Below, in pieces: positions 23,109 through 34,114 of a stretch of 64,000 bases of DNA. Origin of the DNA: Primulina eburnea. Taxonomy: Eukaryota > Streptophyta > Magnoliopsida > Lamiales > Gesneriaceae. Numbering within the stretch: position 1 is the first letter of the stretch; every line of letters starts with the position of its first letter. The stretch covers positions 20,055,545 to 20,119,544 of the forward strand of contig NC_133108.1 of assembly GCF_022965805.1 (NCBI RefSeq), in the 5' to 3' direction. The notes beneath the pieces were generated by a model. That model had not been told where the DNA came from. It worked only from the letters and a program-made list of their open reading frames with translations, and searched no databases. The position numbers were made by a program, and so were the translations under genes.

Positions 23109-24544
23109 TGTAGTAGCCCGAATTCCAAATTGGGTAATTAACGGATTAATGGTGATTAAGAAGGTTTAATGTGTAATTTTGACCGTGGTCATGATCGGAT
23201 GGACCGAAGATGGTTCGGTAGCACCGAAGAGTTCGGACGATCCGAAGTAGGTTCGGTGGATCCGATCATGAGGTGTCAAGAGTTGATCGACACGTCAGTT
23301 TGCATGCAAGTTCGGATGATCCGAAGTGTAGTTTCGATGGATCCGATCATGAGGTGTCAAGAGCCGATGGACACGTGGGAGTTCGGACGTTCCGAAGTGG
23401 GTTCGGTGGATCCGAACATAGCCTATAAATAGTGCTCGGATTTCCTCATTTTGGATTGTCAATTCTTGAAGTTGTGTCTCATTTTGAGAGGTTTGGAAGG
23501 TTTCTAGGGTTAGTTTTTCGGTCGAGCGTTAGCCAAGAGCTGCCAGGATTAGTAGCGTAGTGACGCCTGAGTTACGAGGCAATCGACATCAAAGGGCTGT
23601 CGACGGACGAAGGTAAACCCTAAACTTTTGGTAGTACTGGTTTTGCTAGTCGAGCATGGTAGTATTGTTCATTGGGTATGCTTTTGATGCGTAGGCTTGT
23701 TCTAGACCTGATTAGCGGTGTTGCGTAAGGCTAGGCTTGCTGTGATAGAGGTACGAAAGTACTATCCGAGATATCCTGGTCGAGTATACATCCTTATATG
23801 TGTTGCATGATTATGTGGTGCATTGATATATGTCATATGATGCATGCTATTATGTCACGCTTTATGATGCATGTTGCATTTCATGTTGAGCCGTATCTCC
23901 TTCGAGATAGCCTTTACTGTTGAGCTGTATCTCTTTCGAGATAAGCTATATCTTGTGGGGCCGCTCAGCCCTGTCTTGTCTTGTGGACGCATGGACACCG
24001 AGAGTACACAGTGGCCGACGGGTCCGGAGGGCTTCGGTGATCCGGGACATTTTAGGTCCACGTCTGTTCTTGTAGTGGATGCAGTGACCCAGAGGAGTAT
24101 CGCGCGGCACTATCCACTTGGCGCCTCTAGACTGAGCATTTTGAGATCCTTTGTGACTCCTATTTCTTGACTACCCTGGTATCATATCATAGCATGTGCA
24201 TTTCATATAGGTTTGTATACTCATGCTTTTGTACTGGGCGTTCTTATCGCTCACGTCCTCGGTTTTGTTTATCTTGGACACCCCATTCCCACGGGGCAGG
24301 CCTCAGGTTGGATGGCTCAGGAAGAGCAGGAGGAGGACAGTGAGTGGCTGGTTGGTTTAGTTTTCAGTACTATTCTTTTCGATATGGTTGTACCGAATAT
24401 ATATTTTGAGTTGTTCTGATTTCGATTGGGTTGTATAACTACTGTCGTTGGCCATATTTCCGCTGTTATCTCTGATTATTATTAATTAAGTTAATTGCAT
24501 GCTTAGTTCTTCATTAGTAGGTGATTCTGGAACGGGTCACTACA
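23109..24544 (+). repeat. 3' LTR of element C
   Basis: Same length as the 5' LTR. Differences seen by eye: two in the GTGTAG(G/T)TTCG(G/A) region, one in TTAGTTT(G/T)TCGG, one in AGTA(C/T)CGCGCGG and one in ACTACC(T/C)TGG. Confidence 0.97.
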
Positions 24545-24549
24545 ATGTT
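24545..24549. repeat. Target-site duplication of element C, right copy (ATGTT)
   Basis: It matches 18089-18093 exactly. Confidence 0.93.
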
Positions 24550-27480
24550 TCTTGGTTTATGCAATTGATATTTCAAGGTCAGTACCTAAATTGGCAGATA
24601 TTCCAATTGTTAGTGAATTTTCAGATGTATTTCCAGATGAGATTCCAGGATTTCCTCCAGTCCGAGAGATTGAGTTCAACATTGAGTTGATGCCAGGTAC
24701 ACAGCCTATTTCTAGAGCTCCTTTTAGGATGGCACCAATTGAACTAAAGGAACAACTTGAGGATCTATTGGCTAAAGGGTATATCAGACCAAGTGTTTCA
24801 CCTTGGGGTGCTCCAGTTTTATTTGTAAAGAAGAAAGACGGGTCTATGAGACTTTGTGTCGATTATATACAGTTGAATAAAGCCACAGTAAAGAATAAGT
24901 ATCCTTTGCCAAGGATTGATGATCTCTTTGACCAGTTGCAGGGTTCTTCAGTATATTCTAAGATTGATTTAAGATCCGGATATCATCAGTTAAGAGTTAG
25001 AGAGGCAGATGTGCCTAAGACTGCTTTTCGTACCAGGTATGGGCATTTTGATTTTTTGGTTATGCCTTTTGGGTTGACCAATACACCTGCGGTATTTATG
25101 GATTTGATGAACCGTGTGTTTCAACGGTATATAGATCAATTTGTTGATCTTCATTGATGATATTCTTATTTATTCAAAATCTGAATCTGAGCATGCCGAA
25201 CACTTGAGAGCTGTTTTGAAAATTTTGAGAACTGAAAAGTTGTATGCTAAATTATCCAAATGCGAGTTTTGGTTGGATAGAGTGGTTTTTCTTTATATGT
25301 GATTTCAAGTGCTGGTATATTAGTTGATCCGAGTAAAGTTGAGGCAGTCATCAATTGGTCTAGACCGACATCAGTTCCCGAGGTGCGTAGTTTTATGGGT
25401 TTGGCAGGATATTACCGCAGATTTATTGAAGGATTTTCACATATTGCGAGGCCAATTACCCAGCTGACACAAAAGAATGCACCATTTATTTGGTCACAGG
25501 CATGTGAGGATATTTTTGTTGAACTTAAGCAGAGATTGACTGGTGCTCCAGTTCTGACTATTCCATCAGGTGTAGGAGGATTTACAGTGCACACTGATGC
25601 TTCACAACAAGGATTGGGTTGTGTATTAATGCAGCATAGCCGTGTTGTTGCCTATGCTTCACGACAGTTGAAGCCACATGAGTCTAAATACCCAGTGCAT
25701 GACTTGGAACTAGCAGCAGTGGTTTTTGCGCTAAAGATTTGGCGTCACTACTTGTATGGGGAGATATTTGAGATATTCACTGATCATAAGAGTTTGAAAT
25801 ACCTCTTTTCACATGCGGAGATGAACATGAGACAGAGGCGTTGGTTAGATTTGTTGAAAGACTATGATTACAAAATAAAATATTATCCAGGAAAGTCTAA
25901 TGCAGCAGCCGATGCTTTGATCAGAAAATTATGTAATATGTCCTTGGTCACTAGCAGTGTATTTGATTTAGTAGAAGAATGTTGTCTTTCTGGTTTGGAT
26001 TTTGTGGTAGATACTCAACCTGTAAGAGTATTTATGATTCAGGCAGAACCCGAGTTGTTTGTCAAAATTAGAGAGGCCCAAAAGATAGATCAAAGCATTC
26101 AGAAATCAGTTGAACTTGTCATATCAGGACATAAATCAGAATTTCAGGTCAATAATGAGGGTATTTTGTTTGTGAATGATCGTATTGTAGTTCATAATAT
26201 TTCAGAGTTGAAGATACAGATTTTGCGTGATGCTCATTGCAGTAAGTTCAGTGTATACCCTAGAAGTAAAAATATGTACAATGATTTGAAGAAACAATTT
26301 TGGTGGAAAAAAATGAAATCTGACATAGCAGAATTTGTATCTCGTTGTTTGAATTGTCAACAAGTGAAAGCAGAACGAAAGCGACCAGGAGGTCTTTTGC
26401 ATAGCCTTAAAGTTCCAGAATGGAAGTGGGATCATATCACCATGGACTTTGTCACGAAATTGCCGAGATCGTCGAGGGGTTGCGATGCAATTTGGGTTAT
26501 CGTTGACAGATTAACCAAGTCTTCGTGTTTCATTCCTTATCAGATGACATATAGGCATGATCAGATGGCCAGATTGTACATCATAGAAGTTTTGAGATTG
26601 CATGGTGTGCCTAAATCCATTGTATCAGATCGTGATCCTATATTTTCTTCTCATTTTTGGCAGAGTTTACAAGAGGCCCTTGGTACTCATTTGAATTTGA
26701 GTACAGGATATCATCCTCAGACAGACAGACAGTCAGAACGTACTATTCAGACATTAGAGGATATGCTGAGAGCTGTAGTGATGGATTTTGGTATTGGTTG
26801 GCAGGATTCATTACCACTTGCCGAGTTTTCTTATAACAATAGTTATCAAGTGAGCATTGGAATGTCACCATTTGAAGCACTATATGGCAGGAAGTGACGA
26901 TCTCCTTTGTATTGGGACGATTTATCTGAAGCACCAATTGTAGGACCTGATATGATAAGAGATATGACAGAGAAGGTGAAATTGATTCAGAGTCGTATGA
27001 GAGCTGCTCAGGATAGACAGGCTAAGTATGCGAACATCAGGAGACGACCGTTGATTTTTGAGAAAGGTGAGAGTTTTTCTGAAAATATCTCCTTTCCGTG
27101 GTACAGTTAGATTTGGAAAGAAGGGTAAATTATCACCGAGATTCATAGGTCCGTATGAGATTTTGGAACATGTTGGTGATTTGGCTTATAGATTAGCTCT
27201 TCCTCCTGCGTTATCAGGTGTTCATGATGTTTTTCATGTGTCCAAGTTGAGGAAATATAATCCAGATCCTTCTCATGTACTTCCACCCGATGAAGTTGAG
27301 TTAGATCAGAATTTGAGCTACATTGAGAGACCGATTCAGATTCTAGACAGAAAAGATAAACAACTCAGAAATAAATTGATACCATTGGTTAAAGTACAGT
27401 GGAGCAGACATGGTGTCGAGGAGGCAACTTGGGAATTAGAAGATAAAATGAGACAAAAATATCCAGAGTTATTCAAATGA
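24550..27480 (+). pseudogene. Element A RT, RNase H, integrase and chromodomain
   Basis: The RT starts with [17 protein letters not shown] and has [13 protein letters not shown] frameshift at about 25145 falls just before the catalytic FIDDILIYS, and a second small deletion at about 25293 hits the VVFLGH block. From 25299 RNase H ([26 protein letters not shown]) and integrase (CLNCQQVK, MDFVTKL, SDRDPIF, SERTIQTLE) are open to a TGA at 26895. A third frameshift near 27070 precedes the chromodomain ([18 protein letters not shown] to YPELFK, stop at 27478). With these breaks no working RT can be made. Confidence 0.93.
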
Positions 27481-27550
27481 AGTATGCTTCTATTCTCGGT
27501 TCTATTTTCAGTATTAATTATTACATGTTAGACTTGAAAGAGATGATTGA

Positions 27551-27585
27551 TTTCGAGGACGAAATCTATTTTAGAGGGGAGGAAT
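27551..27585 (+). other. Inverted repeat TTTCG-AGGA-CGAAA and polypurine tract of element A
   Basis: The inverted repeat lies at 27551-27564 and the purine tract TAGAGGGGAGGAAT ends at the LTR start 27586. Confidence 0.8.
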
Positions 27586-29854
27586 TATAATGCCCGAATT
27601 TTGAAAAAATGTGGCAGTAGTTGTGATGGTTCTTGGACTTCACGTTATGTTTATGAATGGTAATAAATCTTATAGAATGGAATGGATAATGGATGGGTAG
27701 AATCAAAGGTTGAATTTGAGCTAAATAGGAAATGGAAGTGCAGAAACGGTATAAAAAATGTGGCAGTAGTTGTGGTTTTTAGCATAATGTTTTGTATATT
27801 GATCCAATTGATGTGAGGCCACTTTCATTAGAAAGATAAGACATAAGGCTATAACTTTCTTATTTTGAGTTTTGATCAAATCATTAGGGAAGACGAGCCA
27901 AAAGCGCCCCGAAGTGTGTCGTGCGTATCGTCGTTCCTACAATGACACATGTTGGGAGATTGAGCATAACTTTTTACTCAGAATCCAAATGACATGATGC
28001 CAATTGGACATGCAAGCCAAGACATAGGGCTACAACTTTCTAGTTTACCAGTTTCGAAAAAATTCTAAAGTTAAAAATGCGTTTGGGACAGAATACGGCG
28101 CGCCCCTGCGCCAGATCTCGCGCGATGGCACGCCCATTGCTGAAACTTTGGTGTTAGGGCAGTATGGTGCGCGCCCCTGCGCCAAAACACGCGCCATGGC
28201 GCCCAGCACTTGTACAAAAAACGTGTTTTGAGGTTTGGATGGTATATATTAGATTGGGGAGTGATTTTTGTATCATTTCTTCTCATCCTCATTTCTCTCC
28301 ATCGGTTAGAAGCTAGGGTTCTTCCATTTTTCTTCTTTCCCTCCTATCATCTCTTGATTTATTCCTTCAATCCAAATTAGTATCTTCATCTACGCTAATA
28401 GAAAGATCAAGGTAAGTTATTACTTTGTCTTGTTCTTGGATTCCATGAGTTGTATGTTTGTATTGGTAAGTTTTCGACTTACAGGGGATTGAAAGCTTAA
28501 GAAAATGATATTACTGGATTTTATTATGGTTTGATCTTGTAGAATCAACACCAAGTGCTAAGACTAGTGTATCTCTATTTGGTTGTAAGTAGATTCTTCC
28601 TTTGAATGTATCTCTTGAGCTATGTATATCATAAATGAAGATTTAATTGAGTTTAGCTCCTTTAAATCATTGATTATGTATATTGTACGTATTGATATAT
28701 TGAAAAGAAATGGAATTGAAGCCAAGGGAAAAGTGAAGGAGCTAACTCTTTAGCACGCACGCCACATGTTTGACAAAATTATTCAATGAATGTTTTTATG
28801 GAATATTACGGTTAAGAAATTTACGGATCTTGATTCGAAGCAGTATTGAATTAATTATGAATTTTGAACATAAACTACTCTGTTTTGATAGATGATCAAA
28901 GTTCTTGAGTTATAGTAGAATTCAAAGGTTCAAGACTTCTCACCTACACATTTCGATCTTCTTTTGGTAATATTTGAAAGGTATGTTACGGTCGGTAACA
29001 TACGAGGTAAAAGTATCATTTTAATTTTAAATTGAAGATTATATGGCTTGATGAAATACTTGTGATTTTTGATGATCGATCTTTTGAGATGAGTTTATTA
29101 TGATATTGACTTGATGAGATTAAAATTCATCATTGCATTGCATATTGAGCCACTTTTCGATTCAGATTTGATATGGCGGAGGTCGCCTTGATATATTGAT
29201 TTGTTGCACGTATGGGGCTATAGTTGAGTTGGCATAGTGTATGCGGAGGTCGCTGCTATGGCCTGAACACTCTCTATCGGCGCACCATAGTCCTGGGATT
29301 GTAGAACACAGCACCCCACCTCGAGCGGATGAGTCGGTGGATGTTGCTGGGGGATTCTCTTTCCTTGGGTACCCTATGACCAGATGATTCACTTGATCTT
29401 GAAATTTATTGATAGCCCATAGCTTCTGATCATGCATTGCATTATGTTGCATCTTTATGAATCTCATATGAACTATTTTGAAAATTAAATTCTCATATGT
29501 TATTGATTGTATCATACCGGGTTTATACTCACCGGCACGTCGGCTACCTCTTGTTTTCATGTGCTTGATGGTAGGTGAGGCGAGGCTTGGGATGCCAGAG
29601 TCCATCTCCAGGCGAGGAGATACGAGTTAGAGTGGGTTTCTCGGGTCTTAGGAGCTATTTGATGATGTTTGGATTAATTTTGTTCACTAGTTATTTTGAC
29701 ATGTTGAAAATTATATTTCAAACAGTTGAGACATTTAAATTATTCTGACGATGTTTATGTCAGTTTGTGAACAAGAAATTATATATTTTATTAAATCGTT
29801 TGGTTTGATACATTTAAAATTATTAGTATTAGATATCGGACCCGGGGCCCCACA
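27586..29854 (+). repeat. 3' LTR of element A
   Basis: 2269 bp, ending GGGGCCCCACA. It keeps the roughly 911-bp central part (28740-29640) that the 5' LTR lacks, the GC-rich pair at about 28098-28205 and the TATA-like TATATATTA near 28244. Multiple substitutions and small indels separate it from the 5' copy. Confidence 0.9.
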
Positions 29855-29859
29855 ACTCA
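29855..29859. repeat. Target-site duplication of element A, right copy (ACTCA)
   Basis: One mismatch to AGTCA at 6159-6163. Confidence 0.75.
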
Positions 29860-31393
29860 AATGCAGTGTCTTTTGTTAAGAGGTTACAAATGGGTTTAGA
29901 GATTAAACTAAAGTCCTTTATAAGCCTCCTATAAAATCCTGCATGTCCCAAAAATGAGCGAATTTCTTTAATGATTTTTGGAGGGGGAAAATTGGCAATG
30001 ACATCAACTTTTGCTTTATCAACTTCAATTCCATGAGATGACACAACATGTCCCAAAACAATTCCAGAAGTAATCATGTAATTACATTTTTCCCAATTTA
30101 AAATAAGACATTTTTCCTCGCATCTTTTTAAAAATTTTTCCAAATTTTCAAGACAATTATCAAATATATTCCCAAAGACAGTTAAATCATCCATGAAAAT
30201 TTCCAAACAATTTTCAACCATGTCGCAAAAAATGCTTAGCATACATCTTTGAAATGTTGCTGGGGCATTGCATAATCCAAAAGGCATCCTTCTAAATGCA
30301 AATGTTCCAAAAGGACATGTGAATGTTGTTTTATCTTGATCTTCGAGTGCAATGGGAATTTATAATAACATGAATATCCATCAAGAAAACAGTAGTATGG
30401 ATGACCTGCTACTCTTTCTAAAATTTGGTCCAAAAATGGTAATGGAAAATGATCTTTTCTAGTGGCGTCATTTAATTTTCTATAATCAATACACATCCGC
30501 CAACTAGATGGGACTCGACTTGTTAACAATTCACTTTTTTCATTTTTTATCACTGTGATGCCAGATTTTTTTGGAACTACTTGTGTTGGGCTTACCCACT
30601 TACTATCAGAAATAGGGTAGATAATCCCAACATCAAGTAGTTTGAGAACTTCAGTTTTCACAACATCTTTCATGTGTGGATTTAATCTTTCTTGTGGTTG
30701 TTGAGATGTTTTTGCATTTTCTTCTAAGTGAATTTTGCGAGTGAAAATTAGTGGATTAATGCCCTTGAGATCTTTTAGTGTCCAACCAATCGTATTTTTA
30801 TGTCTTTTAAGCATATCAACTAATTTACCTTCTTGATCATCACTTTCTAGTTTGGAAGAAATTACCACCGGATATGTTTCATCTTCTCCAAGAAATGCAT
30901 ACTTCAATTCTTCTGGCAAGGGTTTTAACTCCAATACGGGTGGTTCGTCTTTGTTCTCATATTTTGCATCAAATTCTTTCTCTGATCCTGGTAACGAGTG
31001 ATACGTGACAAAATCATCAAGATCAATTTCAATATTTTCTTTAACAGTTTCAATTGAACAAATATCTAATTGATCACGAGTACTCCCTTCTTGAATGTTT
31101 TCTTCCACAAGAGTTTCAATAAGATTTTCATCTTCACTTTCATCTCCTTTGTCATGTGGTTGCTTACAAAAATTAAAAACATTGAGCTTCAAGGTCATGT
31201 TACCAAATGACAACTTCATTATTTCATTCCTGCAATTTATACTAGCATTAGAAGTTGCTAAAAATGGACGACCCAAAATTACAGGAATTGCATTACAAGC
31301 TTCGATAGGTTGTGTATCTAAAACTATGAAATCGACAGGATATACAAAGTTATCAACTTGGACCAATACGTCTTTTAGCATACCTCTTGGCAC
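29860..31393 (-). pseudogene. Element D reverse transcriptase
   Basis: Reading on the minus strand, the frame from 31393 carries ILGRPFLATSNASINCRN (end of PR), a variable linker and the Athila RT start (VGIIYPISDSKWVSP, MCIDYRKLNDATRKDHFPLPF, CFLDGYS). It shifts frame at about 30290, after which MPFGLCNAPATFQRCM, the catalytic FMDD box, the GIVLGHVVSSHGIEVDKAK block and FLGHAGFYRRLIKDFS are readable down to 29860. There element A interrupts the frame at TAFE. The catalytic FMDD is intact but the frameshift removes function. Confidence 0.9.
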
Positions 31394-31446
31394 TTTAACA
31401 TATCTATCTGCAAGTAAAAGTGTTACCGAAGTAGATTTTAACTCGC

Positions 31447-31812
31447 CTAGATTGAGTTCTTGATAAACTGAATATGGAAGTAATTCACACTAGCTCGAAG
31501 ATCAAGCAAGACTTTTTTAATCTTTCGTTCTCCAATAATACATGAAATAGTAGGACAACCAGGGTTTTTGTATTTCAAAGTATTATTTTGAATGATTGCA
31601 CTTACTGGTTCGGCTAAAAATGCTTTCTTTTTCACATTCAATTTTCTTTTCACAGTGAACAAGTCTTTCAAAAATTTGGCATATGATGGTACCTGTTTTA
31701 TTGCATCTAATAAAGGAATATTAACTTTTACTTGTTTAAAAATATCATATATATCATAATTCAAATTTGATTTTTTTGTATTTTTCAATGCATGAGGGAA
31801 TGGTGGTGACAC
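31447..31812 (-). pseudogene. Element D protease region
   Basis: Aspartic protease remnant. The active-site block reads LLDLRASVNYF where Athila proteases have D-L-G-A-S; the G-to-R change and the broken frame after KNSI make it inactive. It overlaps the end of gag by about 28 bp in another frame. Confidence 0.78.
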
Positions 31813-33288
31813 TGTCTATTGAACCCTTCTTCGCAAGTTATGGGTTCCACTTCCTTACCATTTGGAGTTGATTTATCATCATCTTCACAAGGTTCTAGAA
31901 TGGATTTTTCCACAACCTTACCACTTCGAACGGTAATAACAGATTTTACCTGATCCATCGGTTGAGTTCCAGAAGTTCCAGTTTGTGAATGATGATCCTT
32001 GGGATTAAGCAGAGGTTGTGAAGGAAATTTACCTTTTTCATGAATATTAAATGCAGATGTAAATTTAGCAAGAGTATCTTTCAAATCTGTCATGGTTTGA
32101 GCAGTTTGAGTATTGATAGACTCTTGATTTGCAATGAAAGAATTCAATGTATCTTCTAAATTTCTTTTAGGTGGAGGAACATAAGGTGCATAATTTTGAA
32201 AATTTTGTTGATTTTGGAAATGTGGTTGTGAAAATTGTGCAGCATTATCATTCTTCCAACTAAAATTTGGATGATTTTGCCAACCTGGATTGTAATTTTG
32301 AGAAAATGGTTCAAAATTTGGCCTTTTGAAATTGTTCAAAACATTGGCTTGTTCATGGAGACATTCTTTAAAAGAGGGCAAAGTGGGACAATCTTTTGTA
32401 AAATGATCATTTGAATCACGGATGTGACACGCAATTTCTTGAACAGATTTTAATTGACCATTCTTTTTCAATTCAAGTGCCTCAACTTTTCTTGCTAAAG
32501 AGGTAAATCTAGCTTGAAGATCATGTTCATCTTTGAGAGTGTACATATCTCCACCAGATGTAGGAGATTGAATCTTGTTTGATGGTTCGATTGTACCTAT
32601 AGTGTCCCAATTTTGAGCATTTTCAGCTAATGAATCGAGATACTCAATTGCCTCGTTTGGATCTTTATCTTCAAATGTTCCATTACACATAAATTCAACC
32701 ATTTGCCTATCTTTAGGTGTTAAGCCTTCATAAAATTGAGAAACAACTCTCCAAATTTCAAAACCATGATGTGGACAAAGATTAAACAATTCTTTGTATC
32801 TATCCCAACACTGATAAAAAGATTTTCCTTGTTTTTGAGTGAAAGTGATGATTTGCCTTTTGAAAGAATTTGTTCTATGCGATGGAAAAAACATTTTCAA
32901 AAATTGTTGTTGCAATTCATTCCAAGTTCGAATGGATCCCGATCTAAGATTTTGTAGCCAAGTTTTAGCTTTATCTTTTAAAGAAAAAGGAAAAAAGCTT
33001 AAGTCGAATGGTGTTCATGCTACAATTTAGATCATTATATGTGTTGCACACTTCTTCAAACTCTCGTAAATGCATGTATGAATTTTCAGAATCTAAGCCA
33101 TGAAAATTGGGTAAAAGTTGGATGATACCAGGCTTAAAATTGAAATGAGATGCATCAGGGGGAAAAACTAGACATGAAGGTGCACTAGTACGTGTAGGAT
33201 TCATGTGATCTCTAAGTGTTCTTCGTCTATCATGATCATGTTGAGATTGAATTTCATCTTCATTTTCTTGGATGAGTTCTTCCGCCAT
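31785..33288 (-). pseudogene. Element D gag
   Basis: The ATG at 33288 opens MAEELIQENEDEIQSQHDHD and the capsid-like region (FHGLDSENSYMHLREFEEV, NTIRLKLFSF). A frameshift at about 32985 leads to the frame from 32915 with LQQQFLKMFFPSHRT, QKQGKSFYQCWDRYKELFNLCP and FYEGLTPKDRQMVEFM, which is the plant retrotransposon gag domain. The knuckle-like CHIRDSNDHFTKDC has lost its second cysteine. A Gln/Asn-rich tail follows. The type matches Athila gag. Confidence 0.88.
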
Positions 33289-33459
33289 GTTTTGTAAAAA
33301 TAAAGGGTTATTTCGAATTAGTCGACCACTAAGTGTACGTGACCAAATGCTCATGCAAATGCAAATGCAAAAAAATAAAACACACAAAATAAATATTAAT
33401 TCAAATAAAGAAAAATAAAATATAAACAAAATTAAATAGACTTGAAATTAAATTATACT

Positions 33460-33477
33460 TCCCCGGCAACGGCGCCA
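33460..33477 (-). other. Primer-binding site of element D (tRNA-Asp)
   Basis: On the minus strand the sequence is TGGCGCCGTTGCCGGGGA, complementary to the 3' end of plant tRNA-Asp, the primer of Athila and Calypso elements. Seven bases of LTR end (33484-33490) lie upstream of it. Confidence 0.9.
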
Positions 33478-33490
33478 AAAATTTGTTGCG

Positions 33491-33919
33491 CCGTGATGTT
33501 AGGGTGTCTGACCCTTCTACCTATGATGTCGCTGTCACCAGAGCTCTAGCCACAGAGCAGGATCAGCGTGATATCGAAAGAGACCGCCAGGGCAATCGCC
33601 CAGTCCAGGTACCACACCACCCTCCTCCTCAGCAGCATCAGCAGCAGAATAATAGGCCTTTCCACGGCCCACCAGGAACAGGGGCCAGCAGCCGCAGCAG
33701 CAGCAGGGACGGGCAGTCCCTAAGCCTATTGAGCATCCGGTATGTCCCAAGTGCTCGCGCCGCCATCCTGGAGTATGTATGTATGGCTCTGGGAAATGTT
33801 ACAAGTTGGTAACCCAGACCACGTGCTACCGCAGTGCCCTCAGAGGAATCTGCCTACCCAAGGCAGGGTATTTGCTCTCCATGCAGCGGAGACGAACCTC
33901 GATACCATGCTCATGACAG
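33491..33919 (+). pseudogene. Element E gag fragment
   Basis: Only the C-terminal part of gag is present: RVSDPSTYDVAVTRALATEQ, a Pro/Gln/Ser-rich linker, then a zinc-knuckle region (PKCSRRHPGVCMYGSGKCYK), a frameshift and the tail NPDHVLPQCPQRNLPTQGRV. It ends at the codons LMT just before a 195-bp non-coding interruption. Confidence 0.82.
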
Positions 33920-34114
33920 CTACCTTTAAGCTTTGAGTTTTTTTTTTCTGGGATTTATTTTCGGGTTGAAATTCTGAACTTAGAAATTGTTATAGGATTG
34001 CATGCTCTACTCAGTATTATTTTGGGAATTTAAGTTAGAAGAACTTTGACCTCTGCATGTCTATAGGATAGTTCTAGTAATTATTGGGTTCAACTTGACA
34101 TTCCAACTTTCAGG
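33920..34114 (+). other. Intron-like 195-bp insert between gag and PR of element E
   Basis: Coding sequence stops after ATGCTCATGACAG and resumes at GGGAGAATC; removing the block restores M-T-G-R-I-F-I-G in phase. The block is AT-rich, has a polypyrimidine run and ends ACTTTCAG like a 3' splice site, but its left edge (CTACC or GCTACC) is not a GT donor. It may be a decayed intron or an insertion flanked by the short repeat CAG. Confidence 0.5.

Larger units (their letters stand above)
18094..24544 (+). mobile_element. Young Tekay-type element C lacking gag and the protease active site
   Basis: Two LTRs of exactly 1436 bp (18094-19529 and 23109-24544) differ at about five positions by eye, and the target duplication ATGTT is perfect. 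Internal length is only 3579 bp because about 25 codons of gag are joined directly to the protease, downstream of its DTG motif. RT, RNase H, integrase and chromodomain remain in one open frame of 1092 codons. It cannot make its own particle, so it either moved in trans using helper Gag or lost gag after insertion. Confidence 0.93.
6164..29854 (+). mobile_element. Tekay-type Ty3/gypsy chromovirus A, carrying nested elements B and C
   Basis: Related LTRs at 6164-7521 and 27586-29854 enclose a primer site, gag, PR, RT, RNase H, integrase and chromodomain in that order. Both LTRs end GGGGCCCCACA; the 5' copy begins TGTAATGCCCG and the 3' copy has a mutated start (TATAATGCCCG). Five-base flanks AGTCA (6159-6163) and ACTCA (29855-29859) are a target duplication with one mismatch, and the interrupted Athila frame is restored when A is removed. 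B lies in its gag and C between its PR and RT. Without them A is about 8.5 kb. Several frameshifts and stops make it non-autonomous, and its LTRs are clearly more diverged than those of B or C, in keeping with its being the older host. Confidence 0.9.
46..33490 (-). mobile_element. Athila-clade Ty3/gypsy element D, interrupted by element A
   Basis: Read on the minus strand, the parts come in the order tRNA-Asp primer site (33477-33460), gag, PR, RT, a 23.7-kb interruption (29854-6164), RNase H, integrase, two cellular-looking pseudogenes, a purine tract (1622-1613) and an LTR (1612-46). Removing the interruption joins the RT/RNase H reading frame in phase across 29860/6158, so both halves are one element. 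Of the 5' LTR only the last 7 bp (TGTTGCG on +, 33484-33490) seem to remain before element E begins; the same 7 bases start the other LTR at 46. Length without the insert is about 9.7 kb, or about 11.3 kb with a second LTR, which is normal for Athila. Frameshifts and stops show that it is dead. Clade is assigned from RT and integrase motifs and the Asp primer site. Confidence 0.82.
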
